Assembly: GCA_030998225.1 (NCBI GenBank)
Contig: JAPYXD010000684.1
Location: 1,552,501-1,616,500, forward strand
Source: Diplolepis rosae
Taxonomy: Eukaryota > Arthropoda > Insecta > Hymenoptera > Diplolepididae
Direction: 5' to 3'
DNA: 64,000 bases
Numbering within the stretch: the first letter of the stretch is position 1; the number at the start of each line of letters is the position of its first letter. Under the pieces are notes generated by a model. That model made no database searches. It had not been told where the DNA came from and was given only the letters and a program-made list of their open reading frames with translations. The translations under genes were made by a program, and so were the position numbers. Of this stretch, positions 23,141 through 35,700 are shown piece by piece.

Positions 23141-25702
23141 TTATTTAAAAGAAACGCGCTTGCGTGAATACGTACGCAAAGCGGGCGGAGCGGCTGTGTC
23201 AGCAGCCTGGAGTTGATCTATGTCGTCGCGCATGAAGTACGCGGGTTTGATGTTTTCCACTGAAACGTGGCGAGAAACACCGTTGACATCGATTTCGAAA
23301 ATTCTATCAGTTACGCGTTTTAGTACCTTGTGAGGGCCCGTATAAGGACGCTCTAAGGATTTTCTAGCGTGGTCACGCAAGAATACATGAGTACAAGAAT
23401 TCAAGTCTTTGAAAACGAAAGCTTTTCGTTGATATTTTTGCGCAACCGGAACTGGTTTAATCTTCCGCGGGTTAGGCGAAAAATCCTCGGGAAGGACAAA
23501 CTCCCCAGGAATCCGGAGTGTAGTACCGAAAGTAAATTCCGCCGGAGATGATCCGATGTCCAAAACGTTGGTACGAAGTTCTAGTAGCACGGTAGACAAA
23601 GAGCGCGACCAATCGCGATCGGAATGGCACATAATGGCGGCCTTTAGCGATCGGTGCCATCGCTCGATCATGCCGTTTGAAGCGGGATGATAAGCGGTGG
23701 TTCGTACGCGGTTACAACCTATGAGTTGCAACAATGCTGCAAACAACTGCGACTCGAATTGACTTCCTTGGTCAGTAGTTAGTGTTTCAGGTGCGCCGTA
23801 ACGTGAAACCCAATTGTCGAAAAATGCTCTACAAACAGTTGGGGCCTCGATATTGGAAAGAGGAATTGCCTCAGGCCATCGTGAAAAACGATCAATGATC
23901 GTAAGGCAATATTTGAAACCGTTGCAAACGGGAAGCGGACCCACTATATCCATATGCACGTGGCGGAAACGTCCATCTGGCGCTGTTATTTGTGATGGCA
24001 ATAGGTGATTGTGACGCGATATTTTCGACTGCTGGCATTCATGACATGCTTTACACCAGTCGGAGATATCGCGACGCATCGATGGCCACACATAGCGCTT
24101 ACGAATAACGCGATCAGTTACCTTTGCACTAGGGTGCGCAGGGTGGTGAAATAACTTAAAAACTGATTTGCGTAAAGATAACGGTATAATCGGACGTAGT
24201 GCTTCGCCGGTTAGATCGCAATAAATGGAAGTATGCTCCGGTCCCCATTGGATTTTCCGGATTGAAAGAGAACAATTTGGATCTGTTATTAAGTTTTTAA
24301 GCTCATCGTCGTTAGCTTGAGCTTGTGCGAGTTCCAGCAAACTAATTTCGGTCGGGACACGAATGCTTTCGACCCTGGAGAGTGAGTCAGCTACGACATT
24401 TTCGTTACCAGGCTGGTAAATGATATGTGTCGTGAACTGGGATATGAAAGCAATCTGGCGTTGTTGCCGTTGAGAAGCTTTTTCGACGCGTTGAGAAAAC
24501 ATATATATAAGCGGTTTATGATCTGTGATAATAGTAAATGTTTGACCCTCGAGGAAATATCGAAAATGTCGAATAGCCTCATAGATTGCGGTCAACTCGC
24601 GATCATACGCGCTATAAATTCGTTGTGCATTTGAAAATTTGCGTGAAAAAAATGCCAGAGGCTTCCAGGTGTCATCGAGCAGTTGTTCGAGTGATGCGCC
24701 CATTCCGAAGTTAGATGCGTCGCTGACTAAACGGACTTTGGCGTCGTGCGAAGGATGAGAAATAAGCGTCGCATTTGCGAGGTCGTGCTTGACCTTTTCA
24801 AATGCGGCATCCGCTTCAGGATCCCAAACGACAGGTCGTTTGTCATTTTTTCGTGAGTCACGAAGGAACTTTTGAAGAGGAGCTTGAATTTCGGCAGCAC
24901 GTGGTAGACTTTTACGATAGAAGTTTACCATGCCTAAGAAACGTCGGAGTTCGCAAATTGTTTTTGGCTTGGCGAATTCAGTGATGGCTTGTACCTTGTC
25001 GTGGGTTGGTGAACAACCTTCATGATTTATTCTATATCCGAGAAATTCTAATTCGGGTTTACCGAATTCGCACTTGTTAATGTTGATGCGTAATGAAAAT
25101 TCCTTCAGTCGTTGAAAAACGATCTTGAGATGCTTTTCATGCTCTTCATTAGTTGAAGACGCAATGAGAATATCGTCAATGTAGGCAAATACGAAATCAA
25201 GATCGCCAAGAGCATGATAGATGTAACGCTGGAAAGATTGACCGGCTTTACGGAGGCCGAACGTCATAACAGTGTATTCGAAAAGCCCGAATGGTGTTAT
25301 AACGGCTGTTTTTGGAATGTCCTCCGCGGCTATTGGGATCTGATGGTAAGCCATGTGAAGATCGAGTTTAGAAAAAACTTTCTTGTCTCGTAAGATAGTA
25401 GAAAAATCATGAAGATGAGGTACTGGGTATCGATCAGGAATCGTAATCGCATTTAGCCGCCTGAAATCGCCGCAAACGCGCCATTCGCCATTCTTTTTCT
25501 TGATCACATAAACTGGAGTCGCCCAAGGGCTACTAGAAGGCCGACAAATACCGTCCTCTACCATTTGGCGAAAGATAGCCTTAGCTGCAGCCAGTTTTTC
25601 TGGCGATAAGCGACGAGCTCGCTCGGAAACCGGAGGACCATTGGTCAAAATATGATGTTGAACATCGCCGACAATGGGGCCGACTCCCTGAATTGTGGAC
25701 AA
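23141..25702 (-). CDS. Pol: reverse transcriptase, RNase H, integrase
   Basis: 853 residues in one open frame. [12 protein letters not shown] with Asp114 and YIDD at 174-177. RNase H: SDASN near Asp328 and TDHKPL at 393-398. Integrase: zinc region with histidines near 519 and C553-x2-C556, then catalytic Asp585, Asp644 and Glu680 (D-35-E). The C-terminus has a GPHKVLKR (GPY/F-like) module. The N-terminal protease part is separated by frameshifts; the Met at 25702 is only the first in this frame and probably not a real start. Confidence 0.95.
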   Translation of the reverse strand: MSTIQGVGPIVGDVQHHILTNGPPVSERARRLSPEKLAAAKAIFRQMVEDGICRPSSSPWATPVYVIKKKNGEWRVCGDFRRLNAITIPDRYPVPHLHDFSTILRDKKVFSKLDLHMAYHQIPIAAEDIPKTAVITPFGLFEYTVMTFGLRKAGQSFQRYIYHALGDLDFVFAYIDDILIASSTNEEHEKHLKIVFQRLKEFSLRININKCEFGKPELEFLGYRINHEGCSPTHDKVQAITEFAKPKTICELRRFLGMVNFYRKSLPRAAEIQAPLQKFLRDSRKNDKRPVVWDPEADAAFEKVKHDLANATLISHPSHDAKVRLVSDASNFGMGASLEQLLDDTWKPLAFFSRKFSNAQRIYSAYDRELTAIYEAIRHFRYFLEGQTFTIITDHKPLIYMFSQRVEKASQRQQRQIAFISQFTTHIIYQPGNENVVADSLSRVESIRVPTEISLLELAQAQANDDELKNLITDPNCSLSIRKIQWGPEHTSIYCDLTGEALRPIIPLSLRKSVFKLFHHPAHPSAKVTDRVIRKRYVWPSMRRDISDWCKACHECQQSKISRHNHLLPSQITAPDGRFRHVHMDIVGPLPVCNGFKYCLTIIDRFSRWPEAIPLSNIEAPTVCRAFFDNWVSRYGAPETLTTDQGSQFESQLFAALLQLIGCNRVRTTAYHPASNGMIERWHRSLKAAIMCHSDRDWSRSLSTVLLELRTNVLDIGSSPAEFTFGTTLRIPGEFVLPEDFSPNPRKIKPVPVAQKYQRKAFVFKDLNSCTHVFLRDHARKSLERPYTGPHKVLKRVTDRIFEIDVNGVSRHVSVENIKPAYFMRDDIDQLQAADTAAPPALRTYSRKRVSFK

Positions 25703-26165
25703 AAGGTCGGGAAAAGCAGCAAGGTATTGGAAAAGGCGTGGTCTTGATTAACGTGGCTTAAGCCGCAAACAGGTGCTGACTTGAGAAAACCACGAGAGCT
25801 TAACCCGGTGGTGGTATCAACCAATCGTGACTCGTGGAGGTATGGAACGAGGTGGAAATGCGCTAGCAAGTCTGCTCCTATAATGGGATAAGGGACTTGC
25901 GCTACACAAAAATTCCATTTGAATACGCGGCGTGAATTTAAGTTTAAAGTTACTTTAACTTCTCCGAATGTAGGCACGCGTGAGTCATTGGCAGCAAACA
26001 ACACTGTCACTCGGTTTTTTCTTTAAAGTTTTAATGTCCGCAGGAAGCAGAGAAATGTCTGAGCCAGTGTCGACGAGGTAAATAAGACCAGTAGATATAT
26101 CCCGGATATGGAGACGTTTAGATGATGCAGGGCCTACGTCGATAGTCTCCGTTCGACTAGGCTCA
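25690..26165 (-). pseudogene. Aspartic protease region, frameshifted
   Basis: LVDTGSDISLLPAD, the protease active site, is read at about 26050-26092 in a frame that shifts near an A6 run (about 26015-26020) into AANDSRVPTFGEV...YPIIGADLL (25645-26010). Another shift near 25700-25720 leads into the RT frame. Both sites are homopolymer-rich, so either mutation or sequence error is possible. Confidence 0.75.
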
Positions 26166-26166
26166 T

Positions 26167-27051
26167 TTAGTTTTCCGAATTAGAAGTGTTTTTCCACGAA
26201 CATGGCTGGACACATTTTTTGGCGTTTTTACCGAAGCGCTGGTGATAAAAGCAACGTTTATTTAAGCTTCGATTGCGAGAACGATCGCGATTGTGTGAAT
26301 GACGCGAAGTGGAGCGGCTTCGAGTCTGATGTACCGATTTTAAATCGCGTATCTCGTGAGATAATTTCTCGAATTGACGAGTTAGAATTTCCGTCAGAGT
26401 TGTTAATGTGTCCGCAGGAGCCGATAAGGCGGAGTTTCTAGCGGTATGGCTAGTTGTCGCAGAATTTGATACAACCTGATAGGTGTTGGGCTGAGAAGGC
26501 TCAGAAACCTTGTCCGCTAGGTTAGCTAACTCTTGAAGATCTTCGACGTTGGACAATGCTAAAATTGCCCTGACATGAGAAGGCATCTGCTCGAGAAACA
26601 CGCTCTTCAAAATCGCGTCCGAACAACTACCGTCGTTAAGAGCTCGAAGTCGAGTTAAAAGCAGAGAGGGTTTCCCATCTGAAATAACCTCACCCCTTAA
26701 AAGTCGGCGAAGACGAGTTTCCGCTGAAATGGAAAAACCGGAGATTAACCGATTTTTTATTTGTGTATAAATATCCGCCGGGCGTGGTTCTACTTCGATG
26801 ATATGTCTGATGTGTGGAACCAGGTCGTGATCGAGACTCGCGATTAGGTAATCCGCCTTAGTTGCTTCTGTACGAATGTGTGCGCGCCTGAATGCCGCTT
26901 CTGCAACAATGAAAAAAGAAGTAGGATCTTCTTTAAAAAATTTTGGTAGTTTAACCGCACGGTAAACATCTGCACGTTGGTTTTCGACCGAAGCTGATAT
27001 GTCATTCACTGGGTTGCCTGACCCTCCCGGAAATTGTTCGTCGTTAGACAT
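26167..27051 (-). CDS. Gag with CHCC zinc finger
   Basis: I place the start at MSNDEQFPGG (27051); the 21 residues upstream in the same frame are hydrophobic and look like leader read-through. The central part has KLPKFFKEDPTSFF...AEAAF, the capsid signature of this clade. The C-terminus is RS-rich (SRSTSRHSHNRDRSRNRS) followed by CFYH...C...C spaced x2, x9, x3, which should bind zinc and RNA. The frame ends at 26167 with protease in a different frame, so Gag-Pol would need frameshifting. Confidence 0.9.
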   Translation of the reverse strand: MSNDEQFPGGSGNPVNDISASVENQRADVYRAVKLPKFFKEDPTSFFIVAEAAFRRAHIRTEATKADYLIASLDHDLVPHIRHIIEVEPRPADIYTQIKNRLISGFSISAETRLRRLLRGEVISDGKPSLLLTRLRALNDGSCSDAILKSVFLEQMPSHVRAILALSNVEDLQELANLADKVSEPSQPNTYQVVSNSATTSHTARNSALSAPADTLTTLTEILTRQFEKLSHEIRDLKSVHQTRSRSTSRHSHNRDRSRNRSLNKRCFYHQRFGKNAKKCVQPCSWKNTSNSEN

Positions 27052-28609
27052 GGTTAAGTGTAACGGATGGAGTAAAAACTGCAAAAATATCAATGAAACG
27101 ATGAAGCAAAGCAATGCAGTGCAAATATAATAATCAATATTTGAATTAAGGAAAAATCAGTTTGAAATTAAAAATATTGAATACTCATATATATTCTAGG
27201 CGAAAGCACAAGATTTTTTCAGACGATTTAATGCGGTAGATGAAATTTGGAAATCCAAGCGGATAAAAACGAATACGTCACGACGACAACATCGATCATC
27301 AGCAGAACAATCTGTGAAAAATATGTTAATGAATATCGAACAATAATGTTGGCTCACAATAGTGACGAAAAATAAATTATTATAAAATGTTATCGTTCGA
27401 GAGCAGATAGGTCGTGGAAGTACAGGCCCGACTTCCGGTACGAGAAAGCGAGATACAGAGGCTGTCATGTGGACTACAACAGATAGGTGTTGAGACGCAG
27501 TTATGACAAATCGCATTGAAATAATAACAAAATAAATAAAATGTATAAATTGTAAAGCCCTCTGGGGGGGTGATAGACAAAAATAAATGTGATTTAAGCG
27601 TATAAAAATCGAATTTGGAATTAATATAAACCAGTAATTCTGGTGAGATGCGAATAAATTTCGCAAGTCAGGTATAAAATCGATTTCGAATTAAAATATC
27701 ACAATGGTCAATAACGCTTCGGTATAGTTATCACAAAAGTGACAGTCAAATGTAAATATTTGGACTAACGCGCAGAGGAGACATTGAGTTCAAGAGTCTT
27801 GGTCAAAACGAACGAAGTTCCAAAAGTATGAAATAAATATTGACGGGTATCACAATAGTTACTTAAAAAATAAATCATTGAAAACATTGAATTGAATCAA
27901 TTCACAAAAAAAAAGAAAACTAATACATTTTTCGTATCAATTTAAATGTTGATAGTCGACAAAAAATAAATTTACACAGCAGGTTATATTTAATTTGACA
28001 TAGAAAGTAAATATAAAATTTAAAAGTCGGAGAAATTGAATTAAAATTTTATAAGTAAGCAAAATCGTATATTTGAAATCAAGTTTCCAATTAAATGTTT
28101 GAAAAGTTAAGTTGATAACTGATTTGATTCCACAGGTCTAAGAGGTAAACATTTTTTACCTTAGTTAGCACTTGAGAAATTTTTCGTTAAATTTGAAAAA
28201 TTATGTAAAATCTAATACTGACAATATCACTATAAATTTTTCGTAAAAATAGTTCGTAAATATATACGATTTAAAAGAAGAGAGTTGACTTAACTTGGAG
28301 AAACTCGATGAGACCAGCTGTAGACCAAGTCGTGTTGAAAGGCTTACTTTGAAATTGGAGAAAACATTGTTCGATTCTCGTAAAATGCTATTGAAGAATG
28401 AGTTAAATTCGAAAACTCCAGCAGTACTCCTCCATCAGCGTCAATTTATAACTTTCGAATAGTCCAAGGTAAATGGTTGGCCTCAATAGATAATTGTTGT
28501 GAGTACTTGGCGGGTCGTTCCATAATGTTAAAAATCAAAAGCGTTGACGGCTAACTAAAGACGCCATTATATACAAGTAGCGTCATTTTCTTTCAACAGC
28601 GATGATTTC
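27052..28609 (-). other. 5' leader of the CsRn1/Kabuki-type element
   Basis: About 1.55 kb between primer site and Gag. It contains a 156-aa open frame (27196-27666) that I do not recognise and whose composition gives no domain hint. Otherwise AT-rich. Confidence 0.5.
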
Positions 28610-28627
28610 ATCACGTCGGGGTCACCA
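28610..28627 (-). other. Primer-binding site for tRNA-Trp
   Basis: The minus strand reads TGGTGACCCCGACGTGAT one base inside the 5' LTR, complementary over 18 nt to the 3' end of eukaryotic tRNA-Trp (…TCACGTCGGGGTCACCA). Confidence 0.85.
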
Positions 28628-28628
28628 G

Positions 28629-28895
28629 TGTAGGTATTTGGTATAATAATTGTGAGAACCTACTTTCCCAAGTCAGCCAGAGAATGAATAATCACTTTTT
28701 AACTCTTTAATAATTACTTTATTAAATAACAACAAGTCTGTGACAGAGACTATAAAACTCGTGTCATGATGAGGGAACGACCCGCTACCAACTGTCTAAC
28801 ACTCTAACTTCGAACATGGCCGCCGCTGCGGCATAGAATGTGTGCACGTGAGAAGGTGTATTCTCTCTACCAATCACGTGCCGTCGTTCCCTACA
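28629..28895 (-). repeat. 5' LTR of the CsRn1/Kabuki-type element
   Basis: 267 bp, TGTAGG...CCTACA. It includes a CTAACACT duplication absent from the partner LTR. Confidence 0.93.
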
Positions 28896-28901
28896 ATCCC
28901 G

Positions 28902-30321
28902 TGTGATGTCCCGGATTTGGAAACATCAAATTATCGAAATATCGAAAAAGTCGATATTCGATTTATTTGGGCGGGTTGAATTTAAATTGTTTATTTAGAG
29001 GGCTTCGGTCGGCCTATGAAAATAGAAACGGGAAAATTGATTTTTGCTTCTGTATCTTTAACACAACTTGTACTTTTATTTAATCGAACTATTCACAATT
29101 TTGGTATTAAATTTTCAAAGCAAACAAAGTTTCACAAATTCCGTAAAAAATCTAGCGAATGTCGCGAGGTTGAGTGATAAAACGAAAAAAGACTGAAGTG
29201 AATACGTGAAAGAGTACGTGATCGAGAGAATAATCAAGTACGTCGAAGGGAGTGTGTATGTATATCCAGAGAGGGATCCAAGAGGTCTTTTTATCAAAAG
29301 TCCCCACTAAATGATTTGAGTTTTTAGGGCGTAGATAATAGATCTAATTGGTTGATTTTCAGTTTTGGGTGTTTCCAAAATAATCTTATTGGATTAGATT
29401 CTTCCCTTAAAACAGTGAGGGCGGATACGAACTAGACCAATAGTGGGTGTCGGGCCCACGTGCGTTCCCAGCATCTCAAGTGCGGCCACTTGAGGGTGTC
29501 AAAATACAAGTCCTCTTTTGACTCCGGGGGTCCGTCTCTGGTCACTTAACTTCGATCGTAGATCAATTTTTAAGGGTTGACAAGTACCCATGTTCTTTCA
29601 CATTTTACGATCGTTCTGGTGATTTTGGGTTTGTTGAAATTTGGAATCAAATTTCAACGACTATTGAGTATTTAGCGAAACTCATGGTTTGTAAACCAAA
29701 CAATTTATACTAGATGGCAATAAATTTAGAATTTATTAGTCGCTAGTGACATTTCCCAAACTCTCCAGAACGGTTTTCACATAGTCTGGTCCTATTCAGA
29801 ACAAAGGAAGGCTCTTAAAACTATTTATTATTTATTTCTATTGAGGCATTTCCTCGAAGGTTTCCAGACAACCTGTCAATCTGAAAATAAACCATTAATT
29901 TAATTATTCTAAGGAACAAGGCTGGTTTATTTATCATTTCTCTTAAATGTCAACTTGATCTGGTAAATTTCAGCATGTAAATTAACATTAAATTCATTTT
30001 AACAATTTAAGAACCGTGAGATTGTTGCACGTGTCCGTACATATAAAGTGACATAAACCAACCCTTGTTATTTTGTCAATAAAACTAAAAGATTTATTTT
30101 TATTCTTAATACTAAAAGTCTCTTTGATCATAAACCTTAAGATTTATTCTGCCTTTTTAAGTATTTTAAATAAAATCAAAATTGAATTTTCCCACGGCAT
30201 TTCTTTGTTACGTACAATTACGTACGTACCGAAGAAGTGAATTTGAATCGAGTTCATGAACGCTCGATCTAGTTTATTCGCAATCCGCAAAATAGATGAG
30301 CGCGCAGGTGCGATCATCACA
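28902..30321 (-). repeat. 3' LTR of the giant element
   Basis: 1,420 bp, TGTGATG...CATCACA; its start is 6 bp from the end of the other element's LTR. Confidence 0.96.
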
Positions 30322-30336
30322 CCTCACCCCCTATTT
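30322..30336 (-). other. Polypurine tract
   Basis: The minus strand reads ATAGGGGGTGAGG immediately before the 3' LTR. Confidence 0.75.
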
Positions 30337-32740
30337 TCAAAAGAATGTTTACATTCTTTAAGTGAGGTTATATGCAATTTCTTGTGTTTTAGTGAAAATA
30401 AAAGCTTTAATCTGTAATGTCAGGTCATATACTCGCTGATGTTTGTATTAGTTTCTAGTGTTAATTAAAAAATTGCAATTTATAAACCGTGCGCGAGAAT
30501 CGTGTGAAATGAGGTAAAGTGAACCTTGACAGTGATTGTTAATAAAGTAAGGATTTCTTTTACTTCGTTATGGATTCAAGATTTCCAAGGTAAGAAATCA
30601 AGTTGTTTTATAGTTTTTTGATCTTTAGGAATATTAGAGGCAAGTTTGGTTGAACTCACATTAGTTTTCAAATTTTCAAGATTTCTAGGTTATGTAAGTG
30701 TGGCCGGTATTGCCGGTAACTATGAATATAAATATACACACGTGCATATGCACGTATACCGTATACTACTGTTGGTTTCTAGTATTTATTCTCAAATAAT
30801 TAAATTCTTTATATAAATAAGTTAATATTAGGTAGTTAATTAATTGGGTTTTATGAGATTTTAGAATTTATAATTGTATTCGTTAAGAACAATTATTTTT
30901 GATAAAGTGAATATTAATTATTAAATAATTCAGCTTGACAAGGAAGAGGATGAACAATCTTATCTAAAGTAAAACTCATCATAATAAAAATGATAAGTAC
31001 GAAAGTTGCCAATGAGGAAAGGACGTCGCATCTACCCAAGTTTGCTATGCATGCCAATAAATTACACACTGATTGGTTTCCTGAAGGATAGTCTGATGAA
31101 ATTACACATGACTAAGCCAGCTATGTTGATGAGAGGACATGTATTAGGAGTAAAAAGGGCATGGAAAAATTATAATACTGACGGTAAGGTAAAACTACAC
31201 GTCGTGGGGAATTTGGGTAAGTTTGTAAACTTTGTTTTTTAAAACATAAAATGTCTAGAGACCTAGATAGGCTAGATTTATTAACGTGGTCATTTGTTAT
31301 GAAGTGTCGCTTTATTATGAGTGATTTATTCACGAAGGAAAAGTTAAATTTTGGAAGATCGACTCACAAGGAGGAAAGTTAATTTAAGATTATATAGTGA
31401 TTCCTATGACTTTGAAATTCTATATGATTTCCAGTGCCAAAGGTAAAAGGAAGGATTATTTATGAAATTTCTTTTCAGGATTTTTATTTTTGTATAACAC
31501 AGGTAATGAATGGCTAGTTATAAGTGAATCAACTCTAACCAAGAAGAAGGAGGAACAGACGAGTAAAGTTAGTTCTCACGTACCTGTGCACACTCATCTG
31601 CAGATGAATCGACAGTTATCAACCTGGTTACTGATATAGGAAGGAGGGTAAAAGATGATTGCTTGTCAGGCAAATGAACAGAATGTCGATAGGTAGACCA
31701 TTCTGTAGAGGAAAAAAAACAAAGCGTCCCACAGGAGCGAGCAATCAAGGAAGAATTGGTGCAATTCTATATGGAAAATGGTAGACAGCTCAGAGAGAAA
31801 AATTAATAAAAATGGGTAAGTAAGAATGAGTGCAGTTTCATACTGCATTATCCCTCACCCTTATACCGAATTATTTATTCATTTTCCTTTGACAAATGAA
31901 TGAGTGATTAATGATTTCAATGAGATATTAGTGGTAAGATACTTTTATTTTTTTTTTCAAGCTCTTCTCATTGTTAGAGTCTAACAAAACTTCTCATGTC
32001 AACAGGATAAAAAGCGCTTACTCTGATGGTTTCAATTTGGATGAAGTCAATGTATGGGATTTCTAACGACAAGGAAAAATTAACAGTCGTTGAAGGATAT
32101 ATCTTCTTTGATTTTGAGATTTAAAGGTCACCATGAACATCGAAGATAAGGAAACTTTCTTTATGAATAATACAAACAAAGCTATTAGAAGAAATCAGAA
32201 AATTGCATCATAGCCAAGGGTGAGTATAGTTATGAGATTAAAATAATTTTAATTAGAACGATTAGGATTTTATGTATACATATATTTACTTCTAAATTCA
32301 TGTAACTAAGTATATGCAACCAGTTATTTACATCTTCTCAATCACTCCGATAGTTTCTTATATTAGTTTATTTTTTGTATATTTGTCTGTTTATTTGGTT
32401 AAATTTGTAAATTTCTTATATTATTATAGTTATACTATTAGCTTTTATTTACTATTATTTTTATTTAATTTTGTTTGATTATTATACTTTATCTATTTAC
32501 ATAAAGAGACTCAATAATAATTTTTTTTTATTCTTGAATATTTCGAATACTTTTAGTAAAGATGTTTTTTTTTTAATAGAAAGTAATTTCATCTTATTTT
32601 AATAAAATATGATCGTATGTAGTATATGACTACAATTTTAAAGGTTATATCAGGATCTAATTTTATATATATATATATACATGCATAAATTTTATCCTCA
32701 ACTTAACAGGAGTAACAGAGAAGTCTTGTATGTACTTGAT
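30337..32740. other. Region between pol and 3' LTR, no env found
   Basis: About 2.4 kb where errantiviruses carry env. Minus-strand frames are all short and show no signal peptide, furin site or membrane anchor. On the plus strand several donor-like AAG|GTAAGA/GTAAGT sites (near 30590 and 31215) follow short open stretches, such as the one from ATG 30990, which could mark an antisense spliced transcript; this is weak. Confidence 0.4.
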
Positions 32741-35700
32741 CTAATCTAATGTTTCTAAGTCTGCACGTAGATGTGCTAACTTCAGTTTATTTTTGTGTAC
32801 GATTTTTCGTTTATTTTCAGTTATTGCGATTTCTACGTTATGATCTGTGAATACGTTTGTTACTTTATATGGGCCTTCGTAATGATCATCGAGTTTCGAA
32901 GTTCTAGGTTCTTTTTGCAAGTAAACATATTCTCCGATCTCGTAGTTTTCTACTTGGGATTTCCTATCATAATAGTATTTATATTTTAATTTTGCCTTTT
33001 TAATATTTTCTCGAGCTGTTGCTTGAGCTTCATATATTTTGAATAATAAACTGTCTAAATATTCGTTGTAGGTGATTGATACTTCTCCAGTTTCGAATTC
33101 GGAAGGAATTCTCGCATCTTCGCCAAAGACTAATTTGTGAGGAGTGAATCCTGTGGCAGAGTGCACTGTTGAGTTGTAAGAAAACATGGCAAATTTTAAC
33201 CATTGATCCCAGTTGTACTTTGAGCAATAGTGCCTTAAATATTCTATGAACACATGATGGCTACGTTCCAGAGCGCCGAGAGATTGTGGATGAAAAGCTG
33301 TGGATTTAATTTGTCTGATTTTAAAAATCTGACAGAACGTCTTCATAATCTGGCTGAGAAAATTACTTCCTTGATCGGTATGTATTATTCTGGGACACCC
33401 GAATCGACAAATTATATTTTCTGCCAATGCAACAGCAATAGTAACAGAATCGACATTTTTCAATGGTATTGCTTCAGAATACTTTGTTAAGCAGTCTTGA
33501 ATGGTTAATATATATTTATTTCCGCGTTCAGAAGTGGGTAATGGACCCACGATATCTATTTGGATTTTATCAAAAGCTTTTCGCGGTGTGTCGGTAATTT
33601 TCATCGGTTCCTTCCCTTTTTGCCTTTTTAGTTTTGTTCTCTGACAACTTTCACATGATTTAATAAAATCTTGCACATCTTGTCTGATACCTTCCCAATA
33701 GAATTGATTACGTATTCGAGAATACGTTTTCGCAACACCCAGATGACCGCCAGTGACAGAGCAATGATTTTCTTCTATAACTTTAAATCTGTCTTTGGGA
33801 TCCGGTACTTTCACTTCATTAGTGCATATATTTATGATAATATTGCTTCCTCCGAATGTTTCTCTGAATGCGTTCTCGATTCCTGACCAAGGTAAGCGAT
33901 CTAAGCCATTTCCTTTTCTAGAAACACTGCAGGTTTTGACATCAAGGGTTTCCATGGCTTCTTTCAATCCATTTATGCATTGCTTAAGGATTTCTAAAGA
34001 TGGTTTTTGATCATAGGTTGATTTTACGACAAGGTGAAATACATATTTATCGTTTTGTTCGAATACTACTGTGTGACCTTCTTGAGGTTGAGTCGAGAAA
34101 AGAGCCTCAAAATTTACCAGACCTTCGCTTTCTAATTTTTTACTGACTGACGTCGTAAACTTACAGTCTTTGGAGATAAAATGGATAAGGTGATCTCTTC
34201 TCGTCTCGAAAATATCTTTTTTATATTGTATACAAGAAGTATTAAGTACCGAAACGAACGCAGGTTTAGAAAGATTTTGTTTACAGTTACAAGATAGAAT
34301 TTTATTCCCTTTTTGTTCTGACGGATTTGTAAAATCTTTATCGCTGTTACTTTCAAAATTTTCTCCGGCACCTTTACCTTTTACCTCGGGCCAAGGTGGC
34401 AATACGATCGTTGCATCTACCCGGCCAGGAGGTTTGCTCATACCTGATTCACAACTCTGTGAATCCAGATCAATAACCAATCCGCTTTCCAGCGCGATTC
34501 CACCTATAGGATTTTCTTTTTTTCTTCCAGGATAAAGGTGCCTCTCTACCTCGGGCCAAGGTGGCAATACGTTCGTTGCATCTACCCGGCCAGGAGGTTC
34601 CCTACTATCCGGTTCATAATCCAAGGAATCGTGTGATTCCATCTCCCGAAGTGTGCAGATATTTCTATCATCACTACTTCTTATGAGGAGAGATGAACCT
34701 TCTTCGGCTGACTCATATCTGCCGCTACCAATTTCAAGATATTCCAAATCCTTTTCTTTAATATTTTTTGAATCAGTGTCGTTAGTTGGGTCTACGTCGT
34801 AATTTTCTATAGTAAATAAATGAAAATTTTCTTTAACAAGTATATCATTATTAAAATAGTCATTGTCGTGTGTAAGGATATCAGGATCGAAATCAAGAGC
34901 CGATACAGTGCCGTCAATAGCAAGTATTTGCTCCTGGTCTCTAAGGGTAAAGGTATTGTCAATTGAGTCATTCGTCTTCAAGTCGGGTGGATTTATTGTC
35001 GTGTAACCTTGAGTTTTCGTTTCGGTACCATTTTCCTTGACATTTTGTTTTAAATTAACTGGATTTCTCGATAATGCATCTGCATTTGCATTCACTTTAC
35101 CTGGTTTATACACCACAAAATAATCGTACTCACCTAGTCGTAACCTCCACCTATTCAGTTTTGAACCGGGATTTTTTATATTATGAAGCCATACCAGAGG
35201 TCGATGGTCTGTAACCAAAGTGAATTTTCGACCATATAAGTACGGTCGGAAATTCTCAACACCGAACAGTATACCAAGAAGCTCCTTTTCGATAGTCGCG
35301 TACTTAGTTTCTGCTTCATTTAAGGTTCTGGATGCATAGGAAACAGGAAGATCTTTTCCTATCTCTCCTTGACTTAAGATAGCCCCAACAGCAAAATCAG
35401 ATGCGTCAGTGGTGACTATGAAAGGCTTACTAAAATCTGGATATTGAAGGATGGGTTCAGTTATTATTAAATCTCGCAATTTTTCGAAGGCTTCTTGTTG
35501 AGCTTGCTCCCAATGAAATTTTATTCCCAGTTTAGTGAGCAATGTTAGAGGTTTTGCTATTTTTGCGAAATTAGGTATAAACCGCCTATAATAACCGATT
35601 AATCCAAGGAATTGCTTTATGTTTTTACGTGTCTTTGGACGAGGGAATTTTTTAACTGCTTCTATTTTGCGGGGGTCAGGTTTCACGCCATCTTGTGTAA

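Larger units (their letters stand above)
22206..28895 (-). mobile_element. Ty3/gypsy element of CsRn1/Kabuki type (6.7 kb)
   Basis: Two LTRs (253 and 267 bp) start TGTAGG and end CCTACA, flanked by the 4-bp duplication ATCC (22202-22205, 28896-28899). The primer site matches the tRNA-Trp 3' end and Gag carries C-x2-H-x9-C-x3-C, both hallmarks of the CsRn1/Kabuki clade. Order on the minus strand is Gag, protease, RT, RNase H, integrase. Two frameshifts in the protease-to-RT junction make this copy defective unless they are sequencing errors in homopolymers. LTR differences (an indel near 22230 and an 8-bp duplication) indicate an older insertion than its neighbour. Confidence 0.93.

Noticed and set aside
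30337..32740. Envelope gene in the giant element
   Set aside because: No sense frame above about 80 residues and no signal peptide, cleavage or membrane-anchor pattern.
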